Under the pieces are notes generated by a model, which saw only the letters and a list, made by a program, of their open reading frames with translations, ran no database searches and had not been told where the DNA came from. From positions 248,001 to 312,000 of the forward strand of contig JAOVVO010000012.1 of the NCBI GenBank assembly GCA_028564675.1: DNA of 64,000 nucleotides. Direction: 5' to 3'. The stretch's first letter is position 1. Every line of letters begins with the position of its first letter. This DNA is from Onchocerca lupi (taxonomy: Eukaryota > Nematoda > Chromadorea > Rhabditida > Onchocercidae). The position numbers were made by a program, and so were the translations under genes. This document shows positions 37,569 to 51,830 of this stretch, piece after piece.

Positions 37569-40500
37569 CTATTCTAGCTGATTTGTTGCTAATGACGACG
37601 ATGATGTCACTGTTACAGACTGCACCAAACGTGGATTTTTTAGACGCTTTAAACGTTTCGAGTAATTGTATCGCAGCTGCTTCCATCGTTTCAGATAGAA
37701 TTTATGAAGTGCTACTCCGGACTGACCAATCGGTGACTCGTCTTCGTTAAAAGTTCGACAATTTTCGAAAATTTGCTCTAAGTCTTCGATAAAACTTTCC
37801 TGTGTCAAATATCTAAAACCAGGAGAAAAATAAAATATAATATTATCCAAAAGAAGATCGTAAATTTCTTCCTCCGACCTTTAATTTGTACCATTTTTCT
37901 TTCACTTTTCCAAATAATCGAGCAGTGTCTATTTTCCCCAAAAACAATTCGAAAATATGAATACATTTTCCGATCACTGCAACAAATTAACACGTTGGCA
38001 TAAACAAAGAACTAACTTGTTACTTTCAACATTCATTCGCATTTGATTCAAATCCATCGGTCTTTTGATAACTTTTTTGTAAAAAGGTACTTCTTTAGTA
38101 TCAACAGGATATTGAAATGGTCCTGACTCAGGTCTCACCCATAGCTCGTCCAGCATCGTGCTATAACTCTATCAATTCAGAAATAAAATTACCGATATCG
38201 ACTAAATTTGATAAAAAACGGATGTTATTATCTCAAAGATTATCTCATTTCAATTTCTAATAAATGCATTTTGAACTAGAAAATTAGATTTTAGATGCAC
38301 GAAATATTTTTAACGCACTTAAAAAGATTTTTCATCATATCTAGAGGGAAATCATAGTCAGCTGGTGTCATTCTTCGCCTATGTCGTGGAACTTCCTGAC
38401 GTCCGCTTGCATCTTCTTGTACGCAAGTAGTTTGCTTTTCTTGACCTTCCTGTTGAGCAAGCGCTATTTCTACGTCACCATTTAGCAGAGAATTTGCAAG
38501 CTCCGTCGAAAAACCATCGGCCTTAAAATTAAGACCAATTAAATTTTAAAAAATCAGTAATGCACTATAAATGAAAGAGAAATGAGAGATACCATCCAAA
38601 AAATTAGATGTATGGGTAGGAAAATATCAAAAAACACGACCATAAAGTTACATCATTTCTCTCTTATAAAAGCCAGTGTAAGAGATTTGAAAAAAAAAAA
38701 AAAAAAAAAACACACAGTAAAAAGAATCAAAGCTTACATTAAGGCACCCTGGACAGGTCCACTGTTTCGGATCATTGAGTGTTGGTGAACGATCAAAGCA
38801 AGATGCATGATAACCATTGTAACATTTTGAACACACGATAATCGGTTCTAGAGGTTGCGAATTTGGACGATTCCATTTGGCACAAAGAAGACAAAGCACT
38901 TTACGACAGGCTCGTTGAACACATAAAGGGCAATACCATTCACCATCTGGGATTGCAGCTATTCGTGGCTGAAAGCGCACATTTGGTAGCTATTGCGAAA
39001 CTTGGGAAACTTTTTCATATTTCACCCCTTCATTACTACGTCAATTTTCCAAGAACTTCTATTTTCAAAAGCTTCACAACTTACACGGAAGCAATACATA
39101 TGATAACCCATGTCACAAGCATCGCAAAGTAACAGCTGACTTTCATTCTCACTTGTTCGACAGATCTGACAACTTGCTTTCATTATCGATTTTTCCCATG
39201 CAATAGCTGAATCCAAAGCCTACAAATCACTGACTTAAGTATTAGAATCAAAGCTGAACCGCTAACTAAAATCAAAAATACAAAATCTAAAGCATTATTA
39301 TTCCGCATTCCTTCATTCCCTAATTTATTGATTCGAGAACTATGCTTTTAAACTATCCTTTTAGGAAATACTGATTTTTCTCCGATAATAAATTGAATGA
39401 CTAGATATCATTTGAATTTTTTATCCCCATAAATGATATAATAAAAAATAACCGGAAAATATAACGAATATAGCAAAATGAAAAGTATAAAAAAGTGGTA
39501 TGTAGAACATTTGATCTGCTGTCTTCACAATAACATTTATTCAAAGCTAACCTGCAACGCGAACATAATTTGTCCACCAGTTTTAGCCATCTGAACATAA
39601 TCACGCCAACGCTGTAAAAGTTCAGTATTGCCACTTTCATCGACCGTAATAGCGGCGCCATCAAACGGACAACTGGAGTTAACTGAATCACTGGCTTCAG
39701 ATTGCGTTTCATTAACATCCACAAGGTTGTTTGTGTCTGCACTGCTATCATTTTGATCATTCTGTTGCTGAGCGCGCAGAATTTTCTCTGCTGGTATTGT
39801 AGAACTGAAACTTAGGATTAGCGAACTGGGAAAAGTACACTCATGACAGCAAATGTTATAAGGATTCTTTTAAATCTCCACAAGCGCCATAACCCTAAAA
39901 GTGCTGAATATCACCTCTGAACATTATAGTCATGTTTCAATGAGATTCGGAACGATTGTTACTGATGAATATTCATACATATATGAAGCTTAAAAACCGA
40001 TCAACAGAAAACAAAGTAAACAAACAAGTAAATAAACAGATTAATAACGAATGCGGAAGTAAACGAATTTTTCCATAGTGCAATACTGGCAACAATTGAA
40101 TGATTTTTAAAAGTGGTTAAGTCTGCCAAATTTAAAATACCTCGATAAAAACTAGATAGAAATTAATGTGTAGTTAGAATATAAATTTCTTCTATGAGAT
40201 CTGAACAAAACAGCATCAATCATGCATTTTCCAGCTGCCAGAAAATGCATTTTGACAAGTAATTTGTCAGCTTTCTGAAGAAATAAGTCAAACGGAAAAT
40301 TTTTACCCTGCATAGTAGCGATGAAGTAAATATCGACGTTCAATACTTTTTTCGATTTCTAGAAGCCGCTCTTTCAGCGCTTTAAAATCATCCCACTCGA
40401 ACAGCTGACGCTTTTCATCAATTCCAGCCTCATCAGTTAATACATAACCATCATCTAAAGTCCAAGCATCCACACTATCTTCACTTTCTATATCATCATC

Positions 40501-43500
40501 ACGATTATTTCCAGATGGAAACATTGGCTGAAAAAACTTTAAAAGCTTTTTTCATCTAATTATATCCAGTTCAGCCTGAAAATTTTGAAGTAGCTGATTT
40601 TTTTTTTTATTACATAAGCAAATTTAAAAATCGAAAACTTCATAAAAAATTTAAAAGAAAAAAATTCCAGTTTGAGTTTAAGAAATTACTTACTCGACAG
40701 TGAACATTAGCGGCGACAACTTTCTGCTCAAAAGATGAAATGAGAGCAGCAAGTCGTATTATCATCGCTTTATTAATTTCACTGTTTGTTAATGGTCGAC
40801 TAACACGCTCCAGCTTTACTAAAATTTTGTAAAACGATATAGAGATAGAATAAAGAGTCGGCAAACACAACATACATAATTGTTCATCAAAAGAACGTAA
40901 AATCAAAACGTCTTGAGAGAATAATTCCACAATCGACGAATTTTAAAACTTTTTTTTTTTTTTTATAGGAAAGGTTCTGCTTAAATCCTTACCATAAATT
41001 TTTAACATTCTATCCAAGGAGGCAATGATTAATAAATACAGAGTATGACTAAAAGTATCCCATAATCTATAAAAGACTGCGCTACGCAAGTTAACAAAAA
41101 TGTCACTCCTAACTTCCAACTACTCAACTATTGGGTGAATTTAAAGAGAGGTCTGATGCTAATACAACACGGGTCTGCATAATTTGCTTCTGGCTTAGTC
41201 TAATTAAAGCATGGAATTATTAATAACTGGATATTTGCATTATTGACATTGCAACTGCAAGTCATTTATTTTCGACGAATGAAAATTGAAAATTAAAGAT
41301 AGAGTTTAAGAACAACATCAAGACATTTCTTTTTTGTAAAGTTAATTATACTTACAGTGACTACTCGGATTGAATGTGAAATTGTCTTTAATGAGCACGC
41401 GATGTAATACTCGCTCCCGTATACCTCGACCGTGAAAGGCACCTCGCAACTGCTCCATCAATTTTCCGTTTGATATCATCCACCAACCACGTTTGCATTT
41501 GTTATCCAGTCTACGCAATCGTACTACAAAAAAATAATTGCCGAAGCTGCATATCTGGACGAAATTAAATTAAAATATGAATAAACATGAATTGAAAAGA
41601 AGAATATGATAAAAATTTAATCTTATTGAGTCCTTGCATTATAATGAATGTACCCTTTTTCCCTCTATCTGGACGTTCTTCATTGCCACATAAAGTGTCC
41701 AGGATATCTTCCAAACAAGCAATAATATCTGGATCGACAAAACTTCGCGGATCCACTGCAAACACGAGAATTCAAAAATGATTTTACATCCCCTTATAAA
41801 TTGCGGTAATAAACTGAATATTTAGTTGATTATTAAACATGATTAAATTAATAAAGAACCAGCAATAGATGGCGGATCCTGTCGACAAGTAACATCCACA
41901 TTAACAGCTGGATTATGAAGACCCGAAGAAGCAATGCTTTCCACCAGAGGTATGCCAAGACGCGGTAAAACCCAGTAAAAACGATGAAAACGATCCTGCA
42001 AATAGTAAAGAATGAAAAGCTTAAAAAGTCACAATAAACAAATACAAAATATTAATCAAAATGACTAATGACAAAATAAACTAAGTACAAAAGAAATAAA
42101 GAAATTGGAATAAATATGGAGTTAAACACATTCCTTGAAATCCAAGATCATGTTTCGTCAAATGAATAAAAACAGAAATTTTCATTTTCGAGAAAAACAA
42201 AAGTGAAGAAGTGAAATAAAATTATATTTTCTTAAAGATACAAATATGTTGAGCTGTTTCACTTTATAATGATTTCCTCTTTTTCCTTTTCTTGGAATTA
42301 AAGAAAAAAAAGAAAAAATTTAACTGCCTTCCTATCATACCTGTCCAATAGGCTGAATGCGCACACGATTGATTAGTGTGTTGTGTCTTTCTCGTAACTC
42401 TTCCGCTTCATTATTGAGCTTTCCAATATATTCTTCCAACTCATCAACGGTCATTGCCTCTTCCTGAAATAATAAATGAATTATTATAAATCTTTAGCAT
42501 TACCAGATAAGGAGTCCTAAATGCAAATTAGAAATGTTTCAAGTGTGTTGTAGCGCAATTTTAAGCCAAAACTGCAATGTAAGACTTTTGAGAACGTAAA
42601 CAATTCTTTAATAAAAAGCAAAAAATAACTCTTAGAAACTTAAACCCAAATTTTAGAACCACTTTCAGTTTCTTACCTCTTCAGTTAATACATCGCACTG
42701 ACCAAGTCCGGGAGTGAGTGCTTTCAACCGAGATGGTTGCAACGCTGGTTCCACTTCTTCCGAAACATCAGAGGGCTCTGAACCAGGAGTACCAGCTCGA
42801 CTAGATGAAGCGTCATCATCTCTGATATCATGCCTCAGCTGTAATTTATTACACGGGATTAGATTTTACAGATATATCCAATGAATGAATTTCTAAGCAA
42901 TCAGATTAAATTAACATATTTTGGAATAATCTGAGGATTTTCATCATAAAAAATTAATAGATTGTCTAGAAAAAACATGAACAAAGGCAGAAAAAGATGG
43001 ACCAGAATATAAATCCTTAATCAAAGAAATTCTAAAAAAAAGAAAATAAGTTTTTGAAAATTTTGAAAGTAATTCCATTGTGGAGACAGTACACAGACAA
43101 TAAAAAACAAACGAATAGGTAGTAACGTAATCGTATTTGAAAAAATTTGAACTTACTCGTCTCAGTGCTGCTCGCTTTCGTGTCTGCACTGCTCGCAAAG
43201 CGCGTGATTTACCTTCACGTAGCCATTTTTCACCTTTCAAACGCGTCATTTCTTCCATATTTGATTCAATATCACGAACAACGTTGCGGCAGTACAGCAA
43301 TTCGTTACACAAAAAAGCTAAGATCGCAGCTTTCGATTCTGGATCCAAACATTCGAATGAACAGCATTCCAGTTTGGCACCCAACTGAAGTTAATTATTG
43401 GCTAAAATATTATAGATGAATCTTGAATTTTAAATTCAGTGCACTTGATATAAGCTACCAAATTGAATAAGTTAAATCTGGATACTTACGTAGTACTAAT

Positions 43501-46500
43501 AAAATTTAGTATGGTAGAAATGGCAGAAATGAATTGAGAAATGATTATAGCACATGCTAAAATATACCTTTTTTCCCTCTTCATCACGTGATAAAAGAAA
43601 CATCTTTAGCAGTTCTGAATAATTCTCCCGATGGACACCCACATCCTTAAGTGCTTGTCCAAGAGGAGTTCGCCCGGCAATTCCTGATGGCAGCCCAGGA
43701 TATTCCAGAACCAGTTGCAACAAAATTTTAGTGAGTAGCAGGAAACCTCTGAGATAATTCGGATGATTCTGTAGACCTGCCAGGAATTCATTCAGCGTTG
43801 GTATTGCGTTCAGGTCTTAAATTTCACAAAATTCATTCTTTTAAACATTGGATGAACGTGTCAGGAGTTTTGCCAAATTTTAATGCAGTATAGTATTAGA
43901 ATTTTGCACAGAACTTAAATTTAAAATGACTTTTTAATGGGGAGAATTTAAAAATACATGATCAACTCACCAATTTTCAAAACATGACCGAAATTACGAA
44001 CAAATTCATCAACCATCAACACATTAGCGAATGTTGATGCACTAACACTGAGGTTTTCGATAGAATCAAGCGTGGGCAGCTTCTAAAAACAAAGATTCTA
44101 AAAGATAAATGGTTGAGAAACAGAATTAAAAAGAAAAATTCAAAATTCAAGAATTCTGGAATTTCAAAGCCCAGTCAGACTATACGATCTTCCTAGTTTT
44201 CAATTTTAGAAGCAATTAACAAAAATTAGAAATTTATACAGACTCGTGCTTCCTCGATCAAAAGATCATCAGTCGGCAATCGTAGTGCTTTTAGACGTTC
44301 TTCCTGTTTTTCTTCTTCACTGAGTTCAGGCTTTGGTAGTTTTGCTTCTACAGCTGGAGCAGTAGTAGCACTAGTTGCAGTGGTAGTAACAACATGAGAA
44401 GAGACAATATTAGTAGTTGTAGTAGCAATAACGGGAGCTGTAACTGGTGTGGCTGTTGCATGCCATGATGTTATTGATTCAACTTGGTCTATCTAAAATT
44501 AAGACAATAATGAAACAATTTTTGAGGAAGTTGAATTTAATAAAAATAAAGCCTAATTTAATATGATTTATGCCGAAACTGAAATGAAATGAAATTGTAC
44601 TTTAGGTTTCTTGATTTCAGGTTCCATTTCAACTGTTGATTTTCTTTCCATTGTAATAGCTGAAGGCTGTTGCTTTTGCTGATGTTGCTGCTGATGATGA
44701 TGAAATTGACGCTGTTGTTGCTGTTGAACATGCTGACCCTATGACCAACAAAACAGATGAAACTGTTAGAGGAATAAAACAGAGAAACATATTTTTGAAC
44801 GAAATAATCAAATGGTTCAACAAATATTCAAAAAAGTTTTCCAAATATAAATCTAATTCCGTATTCTCTTATTTTTTTTCCTATTACCAAAATTAGTGGA
44901 AATATCCATTAATTTCAAGTAATACATCATCTTGTAAGCATGCATAACTATATCATATTTGAATTTTTGAAGTAGGCATCAATATCAGCCTCCAAGTCAT
45001 TTCATTTAATTCATTCCATTTTCACTTAATGAAGCTATCAGCAATTCAAAATGAGTCAAATATCCATAGGACTTTTTTTTAAAGCATCAAAAATATACTT
45101 CGCTGGTTCTTAATATTTATATCTACATTAAGTAATCTCACTTTGGTACAACTTTCGAGTCCATATAACCATGTACCCATGCAAATACCGGTTAATAAAT
45201 CAGCTCTCATGGAATTTTAAATTCAGATTATCAAAAACTCTCCTTTCAAAACTTTCAATTCAGAAAAATTAAAGCAACATAAACTTTTAAAAGAAACTCA
45301 CAAAAGTAAGTAGTAGTTGTGCATACATTTGTTGTTCTCCTTGACGTCGTAGTAATTGCCGATGCAGTTGTTTTAATGCATTATCCTCAGTCAATTTCAA
45401 TAAATTTTTGTCAGCTGATGAAGCTGCAATGATTTTGAATTATATTATAAATTCTTCACATACACAGAATGATTAAGAATTTGATGCACACAATATGATT
45501 GGAATTCATTTAAACAGTCACATGTTTCTTTACATACTTGTTTTTGAAAAGTAATAGTAACAAGTGACATCAGGATTACCAGAAGTATCTAATGCTATAG
45601 GTCTTCCGGAAATTATGAAACTACGCATCAGAAAACGAGAACAGCAAACTCCCGAAGAACACTTATTACCTTATTACATAGTCAATTATTTCAATTTCAA
45701 TTATTCACTGCAGTCTGACATCAAGTAAATTTGAAAAACTTATTAGGCGGAAACCTAAACTTACCAATTGTTCCAGAAGGATCAGTTGTTCCCGAAGAAA
45801 AGCTTGCTTTTACATGGGTACCAGATGTTCTACGAACAGTATTAGTAGCAGAACAGTTAGCAATTTCTGCTAGGATTCTTTCTTCCGACACTCTATCAGG
45901 AACCTAAAAATTAGAAAATGAAAACGAAAATAACAACATCAGTTCACAATCAGTACAATAAACAGCGAATAAAAAAAGGAAAGAAAGAAGTAATGAAATA
46001 TTCAAAAAATAATGGGCCGGAAACAGAAAGTTGAATCAAAGCAATTAAATAAAAATTATATTTCACCTTCGAACCATCTTCATCATCTTTGAACAGGATG
46101 TATTCACCAACAATAACTTTACAGCTGAAGCTAAAATTTTCTCTGCCGATGTCTTTGATATTCTTCTTCGTCAGATACTGAAAAGAATGGTATTAAAAAT
46201 CTACCCTAATTTTTCGTTTTTTTTTTTTTTTTTTAGCTTGAAAAACTTTTTTTTTGATCAAATTCTAGACTTTATATTATGTTTCAATTGTCCAGTTTTA
46301 CATTAGATGATTTATTCAAATTTGAACACAAACCCGCGTCACTTCAGCATATGAACCAAGTTTTTTACCGCATGGTGCATAGTAAATAACATCACCCCGA
46401 ACCCCGCTAGCACTTATAGTTCGGATGCAAGTCTGACGTCGCCAGCTAAAACCAACAAAAAAAAAGATAGTATGAATGAACGCCAGAAATGACTATTATT

Positions 46501-48546
46501 TACCCAACAAAAAATAAAGAAATATGCAAATCATTGCACGTTGAAATTGTTAATAATTGGAGTCGGCAACTGATGTTTTATATGCATGCTTGTGACTTAA
46601 AGAAAAAAATCAGTTTTTTAATATCAATTGATATCATTTAAATATTAGATAGTTGAGCAAGGTAAATAATTGACATGAATTTCTCTTGGAATATCATAAG
46701 AAAATCAGAGAACTAAGGAAACGAATAATTTTGGTTTCGTTTGAAAGAACATTAAAATTAAGTACTATATATAAAAAAATAAACATATAATTTTTTATAA
46801 TTAAACACATTATTTCCTCATTTATTGTTGTTTGCATAGCAAAGGGATTAAAAAAACAAATGAGTGAACATAAAGACATTCAATAAGAAAAGTTAAAACA
46901 AAACAAACCCAGATTTCAGTGGTATTCGTATTAACGACGCATCAGCTTGCGCACGCTTTCTTGAGCCATCGGAATCCATGCCGCTAGTATGTTCATTAAA
47001 AATACGATTGCGCTCTCCCGTTGTACCATTTCTTGGTTTATGAAACGATAAATCCAAAGGTGAATCAGCGAATCTAGCTGATGATGGTGATGTTAGCACT
47101 GATTCGTGCAGAGGAACTTTCGCAGATATTGCACATGATCGATGACTTTCATCTTTTCGACATGTACTGGAAAAAACGCCAACAATAATCATGGAATTCC
47201 GTTTTCTTTGACTGTCTTTTCATAAGAAATAATATTTGAATGAATATCTCGAAAGTTTTACAGCAAACAATTATCCACTTTTAAAAATTATAAGCAATTG
47301 CCTCAAGCCACTACTGGAATGTTGATGCGTCGCAGCAGTTCTTTTCAACATATGAGTAGTATTACCGCTACCACTGGGACAAGTAGAAGTAACACCAGTG
47401 CTGCCAGTAGCAGCTCGAGCTTTAGCCCTCTCATAATTAGCTGCACTTTGTAGTACGGCAGCAATAAGTTCACTATGTTGCTGCTGTTGTTGCGAAGCTG
47501 TGGCTGCAAGTGCAGCGTAGCAGCGTGCCGATGCTTCTAAAAGATTTGAATTCAAAGATACGCCGCCAGTTGATGATGATGACGATGATGACGAAGGTGA
47601 TAGTTGCGAAGACATACCATTTCTTGTTCTGTTGCTGTCCCTAAAAAAACGAAAACCTGTAAATTCACATCTGAGAGCTTCTTAATTTAATTTTAAAGTG
47701 TTTTATAAAAATGATTTAAGAATGTTCTATAAAATGTGAAATGGAATTTCGAAAATACTTTTTTTCAATTTTAGAATTTTCATTTCTTTCTACAAAATAT
47801 TTGAGAAAATCCACTAAAATAAACAACTGAAATATAGAAATCCCACAAAGAAAAAAAAAAATCCAAATTTGAACGAATTTCACCTCCGCTTCGGTATTTC
47901 ACCCGGTTCCAAACCTTTTGTTGGAGAATCCGGAACAGCAGTTGGGATGCCAGTAGTCGCAGAAGAAGTAGAAGCTATGTCAGCAACAAAATGTCCTGTT
48001 CCTCGCAGAGTTGGTTCGTTATTATCTGTATTATCAATATCGTGATTCGTTTGTTGTCTACCTGAAAAAATAAAATTGAATGACAATTCGTGCTGAATAA
48101 TAAATCCATTTAACCAGAATCTAAAATTCATTGTAATGAAACTTCTTTATAATCCTCAATAATTTTCGCTCGCAATCTCGAAAATGCCTGACATCTTATA
48201 AATTTAATCCAATCAAATTGCAATTATGATTAATTGAAATGTCTTAAATCCAAATTACTTTTGCTTATAATCACAGCAAGAACATACCATTAACGATGTT
48301 AGTTGATCTTGCACTCCCAGTAGCCATTCTCCTTAGCACTTCTTCAAATGATTCTTGTGGTGGCTGCGGTTGTTGTAGGAGCAATCCCGGTTGCGACAAC
48401 TGTGCCATATTCCAAAACATCATATCGACTGTGTTTGTCATACCAAAATTTAAATTTGGAAAAAGTAAGCCCATGGGCACATTGCTTTGTGTAGCTGCTT
48501 GAGCAGCTAGCAAGGCCAAGAAATTCTGTTGCGCCTGATCGCCCAT
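37569..48546 (-). CDS. baz-2: BAZ2-type chromatin protein (MBD/TAM, DDT, WHIM, two PHD, bromodomain), complete, 26 exons
   Basis: Homologue of BAZ2A/B (C. elegans baz-2, also flt-1), a nuclear chromatin reader of ISWI-type remodelling complexes. Exons: 48546-48288, 48061-47884, 47640-47302, 47166-46909, 46445-46334, 46177-46067, 45903-45765, 45423-45302, 44738-44601, 44492-44244, 44082-43971, 43815-43568, 43384-43157, 42838-42677, 42463-42341, 41995-41860, 41755-41654, 41523-41356, 40818-40694, 40527-40307, 39804-39552, 39219-39085, 38968-38738, 38521-38319, 38160-38017, 37812-37569. All phases match; total 1579 residues. MBD/TAM is about 345-419 (GDVIYYAPCGKKL); poly-Gln/His follows. DDT is about 640-720 (TFANVLMVDEFVRNFG); WHIM-like segments are near 756-790 and 1006-1060. 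PHD1 is 1278-1322 and PHD2 1332-1381. The bromodomain is about 1455-1555, with the acetyl-lysine Asn in NCRTFNEDESPIG. The ATG is three bases after a TTTTAG acceptor. Exon 3 needs a GC donor. Confidence 0.95.
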
Positions 48547-51500
48547 TTCCTAAAAGCATTTTTATTTCCAGAATTTTTAAGAGAAAAAGTATATGATATT
48601 TATTCGAATTTTTTGAAAAATGATTTAGGAAGAAACAGGAAAAGAAGTATCGAAATCATAGATTATCACTAAATCACCAAAAAGAAATAAAAGATACAAA
48701 AAGACTTAATATTATTATATAATGATACCTCGATATATCTTTTTTATAATTTACCATGTGATGAACTTGGATCACTGTAAGAGATGTGTACTTAATATTT
48801 TCAATACTTCAAAAAAAAAAAAAAAATTTCCAGAAATTAGTCATTGATCCTTCGAAATAATAAGCCGGAAAAAAGAGTAAAGGTTTGAAATGCGCAGAAA
48901 AGATTTTTCTCTATATGATTCCAGTTCATTTTAGAAATTGTTAAAAATAATTTAGACTATGCAAATACGTTACGCATGTATCTGTATTTTTTTTTCTGCC
49001 TTTCAAGCACAATATTTACCATGCCTAATGAAAAGTGATATGACTTCAAATATTGAGCTTTATATCACATCTCCACATATTTGTATGGGACAAAGTTCTT
49101 CGGCCATGACGGAGAGGATATATAAGTAAGTCGGCAATTAGAAAATATAAAATCCATCATACCCCACATTATAAATATCTGAATCGTCGAAACCCACAGA
49201 TACAAAAGTGCAATGAGTTGTTATTCAAAACATATACTACACATTTACAACAAAATATAAGTATATTCAGCAACATGAGGAATAGGAAATTCCATGGGTA
49301 ATTAGGATATTTTATATCGTGAACAATGTAACTGTTCCCACCAAGTTTAATCAGCACAATTTTGACACTCATATAACAATAAACAAAGTTTGATATTTAT
49401 CTATTGTAGATGGAAATATTTACCTTTTGAAAAAGGAGAAAAAACTTTAGTTGCCAGAGAAGTGCAGTGACGGATACTTTTCTTGACAAGCACAATGATC
49501 GATTAGCAAAGGAAATGTGTGCCCTAAGGGATCGTTAACAGAAGTTGTTCTTAAAAAAAAAATGAAACAAAAAATTCTGTGGAATTTCTATAAAGTCTTT
49601 GAAGTGAATATAATACATACAGATAGACTGCTGATTGAACTGCAAATTTCTAAGCAGGAATCCGTAACATTTGAATCAATTATAGCAGGAGCGTCGTAAC
49701 ATCGGCATGATTATGGCATGTTTCTGGAATCTTTCTGACGGATCCCACGTTAGCCGCTGTCATACGAATGCTGCAAATGTATCCGAGATTCATCCGGATC
49801 GGCATTCTTAAGAATTCAATCAGTAAGAATTAATTAATGTGAAATTCAAATTGAAAAAGCGACACAAAAGAAAAAAAAGACAAAATTATAAAAGAGTAGC
49901 GATCTGAAATCCAAACTAGCCATAAATCCCTAATTTTGATAGTCGCTAATGACAATCGCGATATCATTACTCAGAAAGACAGATAAATGCACATTCATAC
50001 CTACACAGAAAGACTGGATTAGAATTAAGTGGAAATTGCACAAGTTAGGATAAGAAGAGAAGGAGGTGAGGAGGGCACAGTAGCGCCACGACCTGCTCCT
50101 CTTTATCGTCGCTGACATTACCATCAGATCTACTACTACTGGCTTCTATCACTCACAAATGTTTCTAAAAATTTTGGACATTTCTTGCAAATGAGGAGAG
50201 AAAAGGCAGAAAGAGAAAGAGGAAAAGACCATAGGAGTAGAGCACGCGTGGCTGATGAAGGCCACCTGTTATTAAATAACCTTTGTTGAATTGTGGCATC
50301 GACACGACACATGCACCGTAATGGGAAACGATGAAGCGTTGTCCAAAGATGGCATGCGAGTGGGTCCGCTGAATGTATTGTTTACTTGAAAGTAATCTAA
50401 TTTTTGCTCTATTGTTGCTATCACTTCTAAAACTGATTTCATACTACTCTAGAAGACTTCATGCAATGAATCACTACCAGCTTACATCTCATTGACTCAT
50501 TTTTCAGTCTTCAAAATGGCTTCTAAACTACAAAAGCACACGATGTCCACTCAAATAATTCAAAATTCGTGGTTCTCTGAAGAAATCCGTCCTCAAAATA
50601 ATTCAGATGATTTCTCGGGCCCGCATTATATCGTATTTGAAAAATCATTCGAATCAAATCTATTTGCTTACACCAAGATGATACACCAGATGTTGTTTCT
50701 TTCCATCACACAATTCTTGTTAAGAATGATTTATAAAAAACAGGTTATATTATTCTACCACAAACTGAATTCAAATTTAATTGATAAATATATAGATATG
50801 ATAGGTACTTCCAAAATCATTCAACCAGAAAACTATCCAAAAATTCAAACCTACAATTCATCTAGCCATCAATATTTTTATCTCTGTCTAATCTTATCAC
50901 CACCATCAATAGTTAATAATGCTCCAGCCGCAACTTCAGGAATCAGAATATTATATTCTGTGATCTTGTCGCTCATCCATTTTCCTATACTCATCTATTA
51001 ATTTTTAGCTACAAGCATTTGATGGAAGAATCTAAAAGTCATGAGAAATCAAAGAAGAAGAATTAGCAATAGCAATAGTAATCAACACCACTGTCATAAC
51101 CGAGTTAAGATGATAGTGATGATTAAAATTATCATAGTCATCTTCATTATCAACATTCAGTCAACTTTAGTCATGAGGTAGTTGAATGTACACAAAAAAC
51201 ATGCTCATCAAGAGTCTAGACAAGAATCGTGACGTTGTTCTTTAAGCAACGAAGAAGTATGAAAGAATGAACGGAGCATGACACAATACTACTGTTCAAT
51301 TCAATCTATCTATTTGTATATATATCTTCCCTTTCCATAAGATTTTACATTCATTCAACCAACCAACCATCAAAGCTTCTTCTGTCCAGGATAAAACGTC
51401 CATCCTTGGACAAGGAGCAATCGCTGTCACATATGTGTGTGTCTTTTGGAAAGCCTGAGTAGTCCGAAACCTCCTTTCTTCCTTCCTTTGCTTTTCTTCT

Positions 51501-51784
51501 TGCATCTTGAATGTTCGATGAAGCTTTTGAAGTCCTTTTATAAGCTTTGGTTTAGTTTATAGAGCTAACAGCTAGCAGAAATGGCAAGACTAAGCAACAG
51601 TAGTAGCACCAACCAACATTATTAGTGGTGGTGAGGAGTTAGCATTTAGCATTACTCACCACAATCTTTCCCTCATTTCTTCCCAACAAACCAATAATGA
51701 ATGCCTACCTCTTACTCTTCATTATATTAATTTCAGATACAGCACAATGATAAAGCAGCACATAGCATAAATGTATGGACAATG

Positions 51785-51794
51785 GAAATATCGA

Positions 51795-51829
<35 letters not shown>
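51785..51829. repeat. (TA)n microsatellite inside an ATCGAT palindrome
   Basis: About 14 TA units flanked on both sides by ATCGAT, so that the whole block is nearly its own reverse complement and could extrude as a cruciform. Confidence 0.8.

Positions 51830-51830
<1 letters not shown>

Noticed and set aside
50492..51001. Longest single ORF in the window (169 codons, +)
   Set aside because: No ATG-proximal acceptor, domain or splice continuation, and composition is that of chance AT-rich translation. It lies in a gene-poor stretch.
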